Shown here in pieces: positions 25,684 to 35,685 of a DNA stretch of 41,346 nucleotides (positions within the stretch are counted from its first letter, which is position 1; every line of letters begins with the position of its first letter). The notes under the pieces are model-generated. The model was not told the origin of the DNA, did no database searches, and saw nothing but the letters and a program-made list of their open reading frames with translations. The stretch is from Neiella litorisoli (lineage in GTDB: Bacteria; Pseudomonadota; Gammaproteobacteria; Enterobacterales; Neiellaceae). A program made the translations under genes and the position numbers. Where the stretch lies: positions 1-41,346 of the forward strand of contig NZ_JACXAF010000002.1 in assembly GCF_014773395.1 (NCBI RefSeq), written 5' to 3'.

Positions 25684-28600
25684 ATGAATATTGCGCAATA
25701 CACCATTACCAAGCGCACCAGCGTTTGGGTGTTGATCACGCTGATCTTGTTGGGTGGCTACCTCAGTTATCAACAATTGGGCCGGTTTGAAGATCCTGAG
25801 TTTGTTATTCGTCAGGCGGTGATTGTCACGCCTTATCAAGGCGCCACTGCACAAGAGGTGGCTGATGAGGTCACCGATCTGATTGAAGGTGCGGTCCAGT
25901 CGATGCAGGAGTTGAAAGAGGTCGAATCGATCTCGCGTCCTGGCATGTCAGAAGTGACGGTTGAAATGGCGATGAAATTTGCCAAGACCGATACCGAGCT
26001 ACAGCAGCTTTGGGACAAGCTTCGGCGCAAGATCCATGATGTCCAGAGTCAGCTTCCGCCGGGCGCAGGGCCATCCATTGTCAATGATGACTTTGGCGAT
26101 GTGTATGCGCAGTTTTATGCCATTACCGGCGAGGGCTTTAGCGACCAACAATTACAGGATTATGTCGATGAGCTGCGTCGCGAGCTCGTGTTGGTGCCTG
26201 GGGTGGCGCGAACGGCCACTTTGGCCGAAAAGCAACAAGCCATTTTTGTTGAGTTTGCCAGCGAGCGCTTGGCGCAGGCTGATATTTCAATGGAGCAAGT
26301 GTTCGCCGTACTCGAACGACAAAACCAAGTGACGGTGGCCGGCAGCGTTGCCACTGACAACATGCGGGTGCCGGTGATCCCTGCCAGTAATTTTCAGTCC
26401 ATCAATGAGCTGAAAAACCTGCATTTGACGCTCGGCTCGGATAACACAGTGATCCGCCTTGGCGATATTGCCTCCGTTTCCCATGGCTACCAAGAGCCGG
26501 TCGATATGATGATGCGCTACAACGGCCAGCGGGCTATTGGCTTGGGCATCTCTAATATCGCCGGTGGCAATGTGGTGGCTATGGGCGATGCGGTCAAAGC
26601 GCGTATTGCCGAGTTACAAGCTCAGCGTCCATTGGGCATTGAGCTGCATGAAATTTCGCTGCAGTCGGATTCGGTGCGCGATTCAGTGGCGGATTTTGTG
26701 CTCAATCTGGCGATGGCCGTTGCTATTGTATTTATTGTGTTGTTGCTTGCCATGGGCGCGCGCTCCGGTGCCATTATCGGTTTTGTGCTGTTGCTGACGG
26801 TCGCGGCAACCTTATGTGTGATGTTGTTTGACGACATCGCCATGCAACGAATTTCACTAGGGGCGCTAATCATCGCATTGGGCATGTTGGTTGATAATGC
26901 CATTGTGATTGCCGATGGCGTGCAGGTGCGTCTTCGTGACAATCCTGAATTAGACCGCAAGCAGGCCATTGCCGAGGTGGTTGATGCCACTAAGTGGCCT
27001 TTACTGGGCGGTACTGTGGTCGGCATTCTGGCATTTAGTGCGATTGGCTTGTCGCCGTCAAATATGGGCGAATATGCTGGCTCATTGTTCTGGGTGATCC
27101 TCTATTCAATGATGCTCAGTTGGGTATTTGCCATCACCATCACGCCGTTGCTTTGCCATGACTTTCTGACGGCATCAAGCAACAAAGCAACACAGCCGAG
27201 CCGCTTCATGACTCGTTATCAAGGGCTGTTGACTTGGGTGTTGCATCACCGCAAAACCACCGTTGTGATGATTCTATCCATTCTCGTGACGGCGATTTAT
27301 GCCTTACGTTTTGTTCCGCCGGGCTTTATGCCAGAGTCGCAGCGGCCCCAGTTTGTGGTTGATGTGTACTTGCCCCAAGGCTCCGATATTAGCCGCACAG
27401 AGCAGATGCTTGCGCAAATTGAACAAGATGTTCGAGCAAAAGAGGGCGTCACCAATACCAGCAGCTTTATTGGCGCTGGCGGTTTACGTTTCATGCTGAC
27501 CTATTCACCCGGAGCGGCAAACCCTAGTTATGGCCAATTGTTGGTCGACGTTGATGATTTCCGGCGGATTGATGGCCTATTGGCTGAGCTGCAAACGCAA
27601 TTGACCGATAGCTATCCAGATGCTGCGGTCATGGTGTGGAAGTTTGTTCTTGGTCCCGGTGGCGGCAAAAAAATTGAAGCTGGCTTTCGCGGCCCCGATA
27701 GCAAGGTGTTGCGGCAATTGGCTGAGCAGGCCAAAGATATTATGAATGCCAATCCGCAACTGATTGCGATACAAGATGATTGGCGCCAGCAGGTTCCGGT
27801 ATTACAGCCGGTCTATGCCGCCGATCAACTGCAGCGCTTTGGTTTAACTTCCTTTGATGTTAATCAGGCCATTGCACAAACGCTGGCCGGGCGACAGGTT
27901 GGCGTCTATCGCCAAGGCAAAGATCTGATTCCGATTATGGTGCGTTCGCCAGAACATGAGCGCAATCAGCAAATGGCGATTGAAAACAGCCAGGTGTTTA
28001 GTGCCAAAAGCAATCGTTTTATTCAAGTCAGCCAATTGCTCGAATCGATTGAGGTGGTGTGGCAAGACGATGTGCTAAAGCGCTTCGATCGGGTGCCAAC
28101 GATTATGGCGCAAGCAGACCCTGCGCCGGGCGTGTTGACCTCAGAGGCCTTTGCCAGCATTCGCACAGAAATCGAAGCGATGGCCTTGCCGCCGGGTTAT
28201 GAATTGCAGTGGTACGGCGAGTACAAAAATGCCAAAGAAGCAGATGAAGCCATTGCTATTTCAGCGCCATACGGTTTTGCGGCCATGGTGTTGGTGGTGA
28301 TCCTGATGTTTAACGGTATTCGCCAAGCCTTGGTCATTTGGCTAACAGTGCCTTTGGCAGTGGTTGGTGTCGCGGTTGGATTAATCGTATTCCAAACGCC
28401 TTTTGAATTTATGGCAACGCTTGGCTTTTTGAGCCTAGTTGGCATGATGATCAAAAATGCGATTGTCCTGGTCGATCAAGCGGATCAGGAAATTAATGCC
28501 GGCGCCAAGCCCTATCAAGCGGTGATCAAAGCGGCGACCAGTCGGGCCAGACCCGTCATGCTTGGCGCTTGTACCACGATTCTTGGTGTGGCGCCGCTAT

Positions 28601-28728
28601 TGATGGATCCGTTTTTCAAGAGCATGTCAGTGACGATTATGTTTGGTTTGTTGTTTGCCACCATTCTCACCTTGGTGGTGATCCCGCTGTTCTACGCCAT
28701 GATTTTTCGGATAAAAAATCCGCTCTAA
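25684..28728 (+). CDS. RND (AcrB-type) multidrug efflux transporter
   Basis: 1014 residues with the 12-helix, two-half RND layout. The N terminus is MNIAQYTITKRTSVWVL; the porter region follows, then helices including LGMLVDNAIVIADG, where the adjacent Asp residues belong to the proton relay, and in the second half GMMIKNAIVLVDQAD. A proton-driven drug or solute exporter is expected. It is of the shorter class with DPEFVIRQAVIVTPYQGA near the start, typical of HAE1-like transporters without a dedicated outer channel gene. No TolC-like gene follows, so an outer-membrane channel encoded elsewhere must be used. Confidence 0.94.
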   Translation: MNIAQYTITKRTSVWVLITLILLGGYLSYQQLGRFEDPEFVIRQAVIVTPYQGATAQEVADEVTDLIEGAVQSMQELKEVESISRPGMSEVTVEMAMKFAKTDTELQQLWDKLRRKIHDVQSQLPPGAGPSIVNDDFGDVYAQFYAITGEGFSDQQLQDYVDELRRELVLVPGVARTATLAEKQQAIFVEFASERLAQADISMEQVFAVLERQNQVTVAGSVATDNMRVPVIPASNFQSINELKNLHLTLGSDNTVIRLGDIASVSHGYQEPVDMMMRYNGQRAIGLGISNIAGGNVVAMGDAVKARIAELQAQRPLGIELHEISLQSDSVRDSVADFVLNLAMAVAIVFIVLLLAMGARSGAIIGFVLLLTVAATLCVMLFDDIAMQRISLGALIIALGMLVDNAIVIADGVQVRLRDNPELDRKQAIAEVVDATKWPLLGGTVVGILAFSAIGLSPSNMGEYAGSLFWVILYSMMLSWVFAITITPLLCHDFLTASSNKATQPSRFMTRYQGLLTWVLHHRKTTVVMILSILVTAIYALRFVPPGFMPESQRPQFVVDVYLPQGSDISRTEQMLAQIEQDVRAKEGVTNTSSFIGAGGLRFMLTYSPGAANPSYGQLLVDVDDFRRIDGLLAELQTQLTDSYPDAAVMVWKFVLGPGGGKKIEAGFRGPDSKVLRQLAEQAKDIMNANPQLIAIQDDWRQQVPVLQPVYAADQLQRFGLTSFDVNQAIAQTLAGRQVGVYRQGKDLIPIMVRSPEHERNQQMAIENSQVFSAKSNRFIQVSQLLESIEVVWQDDVLKRFDRVPTIMAQADPAPGVLTSEAFASIRTEIEAMALPPGYELQWYGEYKNAKEADEAIAISAPYGFAAMVLVVILMFNGIRQALVIWLTVPLAVVGVAVGLIVFQTPFEFMATLGFLSLVGMMIKNAIVLVDQADQEINAGAKPYQAVIKAATSRARPVMLGACTTILGVAPLLMDPFFKSMSVTIMFGLLFATILTLVVIPLFYAMIFRIKNPL

Positions 28729-28867
28729 CCCAAGCCACACTGCTTGCATCGCAGGCAGTGTGTCCTATCTTTTTCACCTCAGGTTTACATGGCTCGGCAT
28801 TCATTTGGGGGCTCCGTTCGATGGATGAATGCTCGGAGCTAATTCAGCTGGCGTTCAGATAACAAAA

Positions 28868-28885
28868 GTAAACTTTCAAGTGTAC
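28868..28885. promoter_or_regulatory. TetR-type operator, copy 5 (117-residue secreted protein)
   Basis: GTAAACTTTCAAGTGTAC is a perfect match to the shared consensus, 51 bases from the consensus start to the downstream ATG. It is embedded in a wider imperfect palindrome running from GATAACA to TGTTATC (about 28857-28897). Confidence 0.75.
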
Positions 28886-28918
28886 ATTTGTGTTATCATC
28901 ACCTAGGAGAGATTGCTC

Positions 28919-29272
28919 ATGACAAGCTTCAAGTTGTTTAGAAATGTTGGATTTGCAGTGGCCTGCGCGAGCTTGTTGTCGATGCCTGCACTGGCTGATG
29001 AGCAGAAAATTCAGGATTGCCGGATTGTTGCCACCTATATTGATCAGCATATTCCTCAGTTCGCTCAGCAAGAAAACAGCGACAGCAAACCCGAGCTGGC
29101 AGCAGGAACTCAGGTCGCCTTTGCTGACAAAGCCAAGAATCAGCGTTTTCAGGAATTAACCCGAGAAGTGATTGCGATGACCGCAACCACAGGTATTGCC
29201 GAATCACATTGGTGGAACGCGGTGTACCAGAAAAAATGTGCTGATGATTTGTTAGTGGTATCCCGAGGCTAA
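28919..29272 (+). CDS. Small secreted protein of unknown function, pump regulon
   Basis: 117 residues from the ATG at 28919 (TAGGAGA upstream; the in-frame TTG at 28913 is unlikely). A signal peptide ends at MPALA-DEQ (near 26), so the mature protein is periplasmic, about 90 residues, with Cys in DCRI and KKCADD that could form a disulfide. No known fold or motif was recognised. It lies downstream of the pump gene behind a perfect copy of the pump operator, so it is likely induced with the pump. Confidence 0.7.
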   Translation: MTSFKLFRNVGFAVACASLLSMPALADEQKIQDCRIVATYIDQHIPQFAQQENSDSKPELAAGTQVAFADKAKNQRFQELTREVIAMTATTGIAESHWWNAVYQKKCADDLLVVSRG

Positions 29273-29300
29273 TTGCTCCAGCGAGGCATCCAAAAGATTT

Positions 29301-30200
29301 TCACTGATTTGTGTTGTTAAACATGTGCCTGAAGCCGCGGTTGTATGCCGCTGGTGTCACGCCGCCATGGGCTTCGCCTTCAATAACGTCAAAACGGTAA
29401 ACAAAGCCGGGGTAATTGCGGGTGGCAAGCACTTCTGCCATTAGCTTACTTTCCATCACATGGGGCACCGTTTCGGCACCGCCCACGGCCATATAAAACC
29501 GGCTATTCAACGCTTGTTTGGTTGATTCGACAAATACGCCGCCGCCATTTCGGTACAGCTTGCTTTCTTCCATTAACAATCGTCGGTCGTTTACATACCA
29601 AGCTGGCGTCGCGGCAATGTGCATTTGGAATAACTCTGGTTTATGAAACAAGCTGTACAGGGCAAATAAGCCGCCATAAGAATTACCGACTAGCCCGCGA
29701 CGCTTGGGGTCGGCGCGAAAATTCTGTTCAATGTAGGGAATCAGCTGTTGTTCGATAAACGACAAAAATGCTTTCGCGCCTGTGTTGGCATCAGCATCTG
29801 CGGCAGGAATAAAATCATTCTGCCGCAGTTGGCCATAATCAGCGTTTGGCCCAGGATAGCCAATGCCCACCGCAATCACATCGGGCATCTTGCCATCGTA
29901 AACTAATCCGCCGATGACGCTGTTGATAAGCGGGGTGTGCCAGTAAGCGTCGAGGTAGTAAACCACTGGGTAACGTTTGTTGGTGTCTTGAGCGTAACCG
30001 GCGGGTAGCCGAATATGCAGCTCGTAATCACCATTACTAGTCAGCTCGGTAGTCATTGTTCGAATGTGAACATTGCCCAATTGGTAAAGTGGATAATCAT
30101 TGTCAGCGAGCGCCTTATTGGCAAATGCGGTTAATAGAGTTAATGCTGAACATATGGTCAATACATGCTTGTAAAACGAAACCTTTGGCTGGCCATTCAT
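29301..30200 (-). CDS. Secreted alpha/beta-hydrolase esterase (Fes/IroE-like, PF00756 type)
   Basis: 299 residues from the ATG at 30200 (AAGGA upstream); the frame opens earlier at 30257. A signal peptide ends near NKALA. The fold is that of putative esterases: LPAGY and RYPVVYYLDA strands, the nucleophile elbow GNSYGG (Ser174), and a late His in EGEAHGG. Members hydrolyse ferric enterobactin-type or acyl esters; the substrate here is unknown. It faces the secreted protein gene tail to tail and lies upstream of the Lrp-type gene on the same strand, separated by 188 bases. Confidence 0.85.
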   Translation of the reverse strand: MNGQPKVSFYKHVLTICSALTLLTAFANKALADNDYPLYQLGNVHIRTMTTELTSNGDYELHIRLPAGYAQDTNKRYPVVYYLDAYWHTPLINSVIGGLVYDGKMPDVIAVGIGYPGPNADYGQLRQNDFIPAADADANTGAKAFLSFIEQQLIPYIEQNFRADPKRRGLVGNSYGGLFALYSLFHKPELFQMHIAATPAWYVNDRRLLMEESKLYRNGGGVFVESTKQALNSRFYMAVGGAETVPHVMESKLMAEVLATRNYPGFVYRFDVIEGEAHGGVTPAAYNRGFRHMFNNTNQ

Positions 30201-30388
30201 GAACGTTCGATCCTTGTGGTTTTTTGTGTGGGTTGTCAGTCCGTGGACTGAGCGCAACTATCATTGAAACTTATCATCGACACGTATCATCGAAAAAATG
30301 CGCTGAACACAAATTGATCGAGTCAGCTTTTTAGTGATCAAAGCATCAGCAATATCAATAAATTATATATTAGTCACATTGACAATAA

Positions 30389-30871
30389 CTAGCTGCCATT
30401 ATATGGCTCAAGTGGCAACTCTGTTTTATCAATTACTTTTCTTAATACAAAACTGGAATGGACGCCGGTGACTCCTTCGATGCGGGTTAAGCGGCCAAGC
30501 AAGAATGCCTGATAGTAATCCATGTCAGGTACCACAACGCGTAACAAGTAGTCGGCGGATTGACCGGTCACAATGTTGCATTCGATGACTTCAGGGAAAT
30601 CGCCAATGATTTTTTCAAAATTGGCAAAGCGCTCAGGGGTATGGCGGTCCATGGAAACCGACAAAATCACCGTGAGTTTCAGCTCGAGTGCTTCTTGGTC
30701 AAGTAGCGTCACGTGTTTTTTGATGATGCCACTTTGTTCTAGCCGTTTTACTCGGCGCGCGCATGGCGTTGGCGACAAGCCAATTTTCTCCGCTAGCTCA
30801 AGGTTGGAGATACGGCCATTTTGTTGCATCTCGGCCAAAATCAGTTTGTCGTAGCGATCAAGCTTGAGCAT
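30389..30871 (-). CDS. Lrp/AsnC family transcriptional regulator
   Basis: 160 residues. The N-terminal helix-turn-helix is complete: LDRYDKLILAEMQQNGRISN, LELAEKIGLSPTPCARRVKRLE (about 3-60). The RAM ligand domain follows, with VTGQSADYLLRVVVPD. Members sense amino acids and act locally or globally. A 17-bp palindrome 57 bases upstream may be its own site. It is divergent from the nifH region, and the gap of about 580 bases also holds a terminator and possible small RNA. Confidence 0.92.
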   Translation of the reverse strand: MLKLDRYDKLILAEMQQNGRISNLELAEKIGLSPTPCARRVKRLEQSGIIKKHVTLLDQEALELKLTVILSVSMDRHTPERFANFEKIIGDFPEVIECNIVTGQSADYLLRVVVPDMDYYQAFLLGRLTRIEGVTGVHSSFVLRKVIDKTELPLEPYNGS

Positions 30872-30927
30872 TGGGCAATACCTTTAATGTTGAACAAAGA
30901 GTGAAATAGATCTCAATTTCTTATTTC

Positions 30928-30944
30928 GTAGTTATACTAACTAC
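30928..30944. promoter_or_regulatory. Palindrome upstream of the Lrp-type gene (possible autoregulatory site)
   Basis: GTAGTTA and TAACTAC flank the central TAC, giving perfect 7-bp arms in an A/T-rich setting. It is 57 bases upstream of the ATG at 30871, as expected for Lrp-family self-control; binding is not shown. Confidence 0.4.
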
Positions 30945-31004
30945 TAATTTATTATTTAGTGGCTAATTAACCTAATTTGTTAGCTAAATAGTGTGATCTT
31001 TAGT

Positions 31005-31262
31005 GCCACTCGCTCAAACTTTCTGCCTACACTAAGTCCACATCAAAAATCTCAGCTAATTGGTTACCCCAAGCGCTGAGAAGCCAAACGGATGATGTGG
31101 TGCAGACGGCTCAAAAGGTTAGTTGAATCCAACTCATCCAATGCTTCAAAAGAGCATTAGGCAAACGTTTCGAAGCATAAGCCGCCACATGGCCTCTGTG
31201 TTCACCGTAGCGCCCCTCTGATTTCAAACCCGCAGCATGGACTGCGGGTTTTTGCTTTTTTG
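31005..31262 (+). ncRNA. Candidate small RNA or orphan leader ending in a terminator before nifH
   Basis: No coding frame lies here, yet a strong terminator stands at 31227-31253: AACCCGCAG pairs with CTGCGGGTT around CATGGA, then TTTTTG and TTTTT. It is oriented rightward, so some transcript should end there. Upstream are further hairpins, AGTTG/CAACT around AATC and AATGCT/AGCATT around TCAAAAG. The 5' end is a guess. It may be a small RNA or the remains of a displaced gene. Confidence 0.4.
31227..31260 (+). terminator. Rho-independent terminator upstream of the nifH promoter
   Basis: Nine-bp GC-rich stem (31227-31235 with 31242-31250), a six-base loop and a T-rich tail on the plus strand only. 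It insulates nifH from leftward transcription. Confidence 0.8.
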
Positions 31263-31274
31263 CTGCAAATTGTT

Positions 31275-31290
31275 TGTGTTGATTACGACA
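31275..31290. promoter_or_regulatory. NifA upstream activator sequence for nifH
   Basis: TGTGTTGATTACGACA fits TGT-N10-ACA and lies about 104 bases upstream of the nifH -24 element. The bases between are A/T-rich, as needed for bending, but no good IHF match was found. Confidence 0.7.
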
Positions 31291-31384
31291 AAAGCCCTCC
31301 ATTTGTTGTGGCTTCGTCGGTCATTGATCTATTTCGAAATTAATAAATCGAATAAAAACAATAGGTTATTTTGTTGTGTGATCT

Positions 31385-31400
31385 TGGTGTGGTTTTCGCA
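31385..31400 (+). promoter_or_regulatory. Sigma-54 (-24/-12) promoter of nifHDKTY
   Basis: TGGTGTGGTTTTCGCA has GG and GC 10 bases apart; the -12 half is TCGCA rather than TTGCA. Transcription should begin near 31411, about 40 bases before the ATG. Confidence 0.68.
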
Positions 31401-31426
31401 CTGTCCTAATCGGGAACCGTTTTTAA

Positions 31427-32329
<903 letters not shown>

Positions 32330-32362
32330 GCGACTGAGCAAGCAAACCTGCCACTAGACAAA

Positions 32363-32376
32363 CTTCTCAGGAGAAG
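32363..32376 (+). other. Hairpin covering the nifD ribosome site
   Basis: CTTCTC and GAGAAG are perfect complements flanking AG. A realistic form has CTTCT/AGAAG with the loop CAGG, so the AGGAG ribosome site lies in the loop and stem just before the ATG at 32380. Confidence 0.4.
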
Positions 32377-32379
32377 ACT

Positions 32380-33846
32380 ATGTCAATGGATAAAGCTGAA
32401 ACTCAGGCGCTCATCAGTGAAGTGCTTGAGGTTTACCCAGACAAGGCGAAAAAAGATCGCCTGAAACATTTAACGGCAAACGATACGGAGCAAGCAGGCA
32501 AGAAGTGTGTCACTGCAAACCGTAAATCTTTGCCTGGTGTAATGACTGCCCGTGGTTGTGCCTACGCCGGTTCTAAAGGTGTGGTATGGGGCCCAATCAA
32601 GGACATGGTGCATATTTCCCATGGTCCAGTTGGCTGTGGTCAGTACTCACGTGCGGGTCGTCGTAACTACTACACCGGTATGACCGGCGTGAATAGCTTC
32701 GGCACCATGAACTTCACCTCTGACTTCCAAGAGCGTGACATCGTATTCGGTGGTGACAAGAAACTGTCGGCCATTGTTGATGAAATCGAAACCCTGTTCC
32801 CGCTGAACAAAGGTATTTCGATTCAGTCGGAGTGTCCGGTTGGTTTGATTGGTGATGACATCGAAGCCGTTGCTAAAGGCAAAGGCGCTGAAATCGGTAA
32901 AACCATCGTGCCGGTACGTTGTGAAGGTTTCCGCGGCGTCAGCCAGTCATTGGGTCACCACATTGCTAACGATACCTTGCGTGACTACGTACTGGATAAG
33001 TCAGAAGACAAAGAGATTGAAACAACCCCGTATGACGTTGCCATTATCGGTGACTACAACATCGGTGGTGACGCTTGGTCTTCTCGTATTCTGCTTGAAG
33101 AAATCGGTCTTCGCGTAGTGGCTCAGTGGTCTGGTGACGGCACCATCGCCGAGCTGGAAAACGGCCCGAAAGTGAAGCTGAACCTAATCCACTGTTACCG
33201 TTCAATGAACTACATCTCACGTCATATGGAAGAAAAATATGGTGTGCCATGGATGGAGTACAACCTGTTCGGCCCAACCAAGTGTGAAGAGTCGCTGCGT
33301 AAGATTGCTGCTTTCTTCGACGAAACCATTCAGGCCAAAGCGGAAGAAGTCATCGCTAAGTACCGCCAGCAATGGGAACCCATCGTTGCCAAGTACAAGC
33401 CACTATTGGAAGGCAAGAAAGTCATGCTGTACGTCGGTGGTTTACGCCCTCGTCACGTGATTGGCGCCTACGAAGATCTGGGTATGGAAATTGTTGGTAC
33501 CGGCTATGAATTTGCCCACAACGATGACTACACCAAGACCATTCCTGAAGTGAAAGATGCCACTTTGATTTACGACGATGTCACCGGCTATGAGCTGGAG
33601 AAATTCGCCGAAAAACTCAAGCCAGATCTAATCGGCGCGGGTGTCAAAGAGAAGTACATCTTCCAGAAAATGGGCGTGCCTTTCCGTCAGATGCACAGCT
33701 GGGATTACTCAGGTCCTTACCACGGCTTTGATGGCTTCGCTATCTTCGCTCGCGATATGGACATGACGTTGAACAACCCTTGCTGGGACAAGCTCACCGC
33801 CCCTTGGAAAAAGTCTGAGGAAGCTGAGCTGGCAGAAGCGGTTTAA
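32380..33846 (+). CDS. nifD: Nitrogenase molybdenum-iron protein alpha chain
   Basis: 488 residues. P-cluster ligands are Cys60 (ARGCAYAG), Cys86 ([10 protein letters not shown]) and Cys152 ([11 protein letters not shown]). FeMo-cofactor is held by Cys272 (IHCYRSMNY) and His439 ([14 protein letters not shown]). It forms the alpha2beta2 enzyme with NifK and contains the site that reduces N2. GGAG precedes the ATG at 32380; a second ATG two codons later is possible. It lies 50 bases after nifH, with a hairpin across its ribosome site. Confidence 0.98.
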   Translation: MSMDKAETQALISEVLEVYPDKAKKDRLKHLTANDTEQAGKKCVTANRKSLPGVMTARGCAYAGSKGVVWGPIKDMVHISHGPVGCGQYSRAGRRNYYTGMTGVNSFGTMNFTSDFQERDIVFGGDKKLSAIVDEIETLFPLNKGISIQSECPVGLIGDDIEAVAKGKGAEIGKTIVPVRCEGFRGVSQSLGHHIANDTLRDYVLDKSEDKEIETTPYDVAIIGDYNIGGDAWSSRILLEEIGLRVVAQWSGDGTIAELENGPKVKLNLIHCYRSMNYISRHMEEKYGVPWMEYNLFGPTKCEESLRKIAAFFDETIQAKAEEVIAKYRQQWEPIVAKYKPLLEGKKVMLYVGGLRPRHVIGAYEDLGMEIVGTGYEFAHNDDYTKTIPEVKDATLIYDDVTGYELEKFAEKLKPDLIGAGVKEKYIFQKMGVPFRQMHSWDYSGPYHGFDGFAIFARDMDMTLNNPCWDKLTAPWKKSEEAELAEAV

Positions 33847-33947
33847 GCCTCGCTTTGGCAAGTAGAACACTGAATTGAGCGCATTGCGCTTATGTGTATC
33901 ACTCAACCCGTCTGTTCACAGATGAGTGGCGCGGGAGGAGAAAGAAA

Positions 33948-35519
33948 ATGAGTCAATCAGTAGAAGATATCAAACCGGGTTATCCGTTATTCGGCCAGCC
34001 GGAATATCAGGACATGATCGCCCGCAAACGCGAAATGTTCGAAGAAGGTCATGACGCCGAGAAGGTCAAAGAAGTATTCGAATGGACCACGTCCGAAGAA
34101 TACAAAGAGCTTAACTTTGCTCGTAAGAGCCTCACCATCAACCCAGCAAAAGCGTGTCAACCATTGGGCTCTGTGCTTTGTGCCTTGGGTTTTGAAAACA
34201 CCTTACCTTATGTGCATGGCTCGCAAGGTTGTGTGGCTTATTTCCGCACTTACTTTAACCGTCACTTCAAAGAGCCTGTGGCGTGTGTCTCGGACTCAAT
34301 GACCGAAGATGCAGCGGTATTTGGTGGCCAGAAGAACATGTTCGATGGTCTGCAAAACTCGCTCGCACTTTACAAGCCAGAAGTCATCATGGTGTCGACC
34401 ACCTGTATGGCTGAGGTAATTGGTGATGACTTGAACGCCTTTATTGGCAACGCTAAAAAAGAAGGCTACATCCCAGAAGATTTACCAACACCATTTGCTC
34501 ACACGCCAAGCTTTGTTGGCAGCCATGTGACTGGCTGGGACAACATGTTTGAAGGTGCTGCTCGCTACTTCACCTTGAACTACATGGAAGACAAAGAAGT
34601 TGGTAGCAATGGCAAAATCAACTTAGTGCCTGGCTTTGAAACGTATCTGGGTAACTACCGTGTGATGCATCGCATGATGCAAGAAATGGGTGTTGATTAC
34701 AGCTTGCTGTGCGATCCAAGTGAAGTATTGGATACACCAGCAGACGGCGAATATCGCATGTACGCAGGCGGCACGCCAATTGCGGAAATGAAAGATGCGC
34801 CAAACGCCAAAACCACCATTTTGTTGCAACCAGACCAATTGGTGAAAACCAAGAAGTTTATCACTAACACGTGGAAGCATGACGTACCGGCGACCAATAT
34901 CCCAATGGGCTTGGATTGGACCGATGAATTCCTGATGACGATTTCAGAAATCAGCGGCAAAGAGATCCCAGAATCATTGGCCAAAGAGCGTGGTCGTTTG
35001 GTTGACATGATGACCGACTCACACACTTGGTTGCACGGCGTTAGCTTCTCTATCTACGGCGATCCAGATTACCTGTTGGGCTTGACCAAATTCCTGCAAG
35101 AGTTGGGTTGTGAAGTGAAGCATATTCTTGCCAACAACGGTAACAAACGCTGGCGCAAGAAGATGGAAGCATTGATCGCTGAAGCGCCTGGTACGGCTGG
35201 TGCCGAAATCCACATTGGTAAAGACTTGTGGCATTTCCGTTCGCTGGTATTCACCAACAAGCCAGACTTCATGATTGGTAACTCGTACGCCAAGTTTATT
35301 CAGCGCGATACCAAAGCCAAAGGTGAAGAGTTTGAAGTACCTCTGATCCGCTTGGGCTTCCCAATCTTTGATCGTCACCATCTGCATCGCAACACCACAT
35401 TGGGTTATGAAGGCGGCATGTACATGCTGACCACCTTGGTTAATTCAGTGCTTGAGAAGTTGGACGACGATACTCGCAAGATGGGTAAAACCGACTACGG
35501 CTACGACTTGGTGCGTTAA
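33948..35519 (+). CDS. nifK: Nitrogenase molybdenum-iron protein beta chain
   Basis: 523 residues from the ATG at 33948, which follows GGGAGGAG; the frame opens at 33894 without a site. P-cluster ligands Cys70 (KACQPLG), Cys95 (SQGCVAYFR) and Cys153 (TTCMAEVIGDD) have the same numbers as in Azotobacter vinelandii NifK, and the length is the same. It pairs with NifD. The 304-base gap to nifT holds a 13-bp hairpin and a structured repeat. Confidence 0.98.
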   Translation: MSQSVEDIKPGYPLFGQPEYQDMIARKREMFEEGHDAEKVKEVFEWTTSEEYKELNFARKSLTINPAKACQPLGSVLCALGFENTLPYVHGSQGCVAYFRTYFNRHFKEPVACVSDSMTEDAAVFGGQKNMFDGLQNSLALYKPEVIMVSTTCMAEVIGDDLNAFIGNAKKEGYIPEDLPTPFAHTPSFVGSHVTGWDNMFEGAARYFTLNYMEDKEVGSNGKINLVPGFETYLGNYRVMHRMMQEMGVDYSLLCDPSEVLDTPADGEYRMYAGGTPIAEMKDAPNAKTTILLQPDQLVKTKKFITNTWKHDVPATNIPMGLDWTDEFLMTISEISGKEIPESLAKERGRLVDMMTDSHTWLHGVSFSIYGDPDYLLGLTKFLQELGCEVKHILANNGNKRWRKKMEALIAEAPGTAGAEIHIGKDLWHFRSLVFTNKPDFMIGNSYAKFIQRDTKAKGEEFEVPLIRLGFPIFDRHHLHRNTTLGYEGGMYMLTTLVNSVLEKLDDDTRKMGKTDYGYDLVR

Positions 35520-35539
35520 TTAAGTCATACCGAATGGCG

Positions 35540-35578
35540 AGGAAGAGAACAGGAATGATCAGCCCCTGTTCTCTTCCT
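35540..35578 (+). other. Perfect long hairpin just after nifK
   Basis: GGAAGAGAACAGG (35541-35553) pairs base for base with CCTGTTCTCTTCC (35565-35577) around 11 bases; one more A-T pair extends it. No T-run follows, so it more likely protects the nifHDK message from exonucleases than ends transcription. Confidence 0.7.
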
Positions 35579-35685
35579 ACGTTAATTCACTGGATTGCAT
35601 ATTTCTGAGTTGACACAGGGTGAATTCAAGCGTGAACAAAACGCCGAGAAATCATTCCTAAAATGTCAGCAACATACTGACAGAC

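Noticed and set aside
31005-31262. tRNA remnant
   Set aside because: A T-arm-like hairpin is present, but there is no acceptor stem or anticodon arm in the right place.
31111-31302. 63-residue minus-strand frame upstream of nifH
   Set aside because: It crosses the terminator and the NifA site and has no ribosome site or family.
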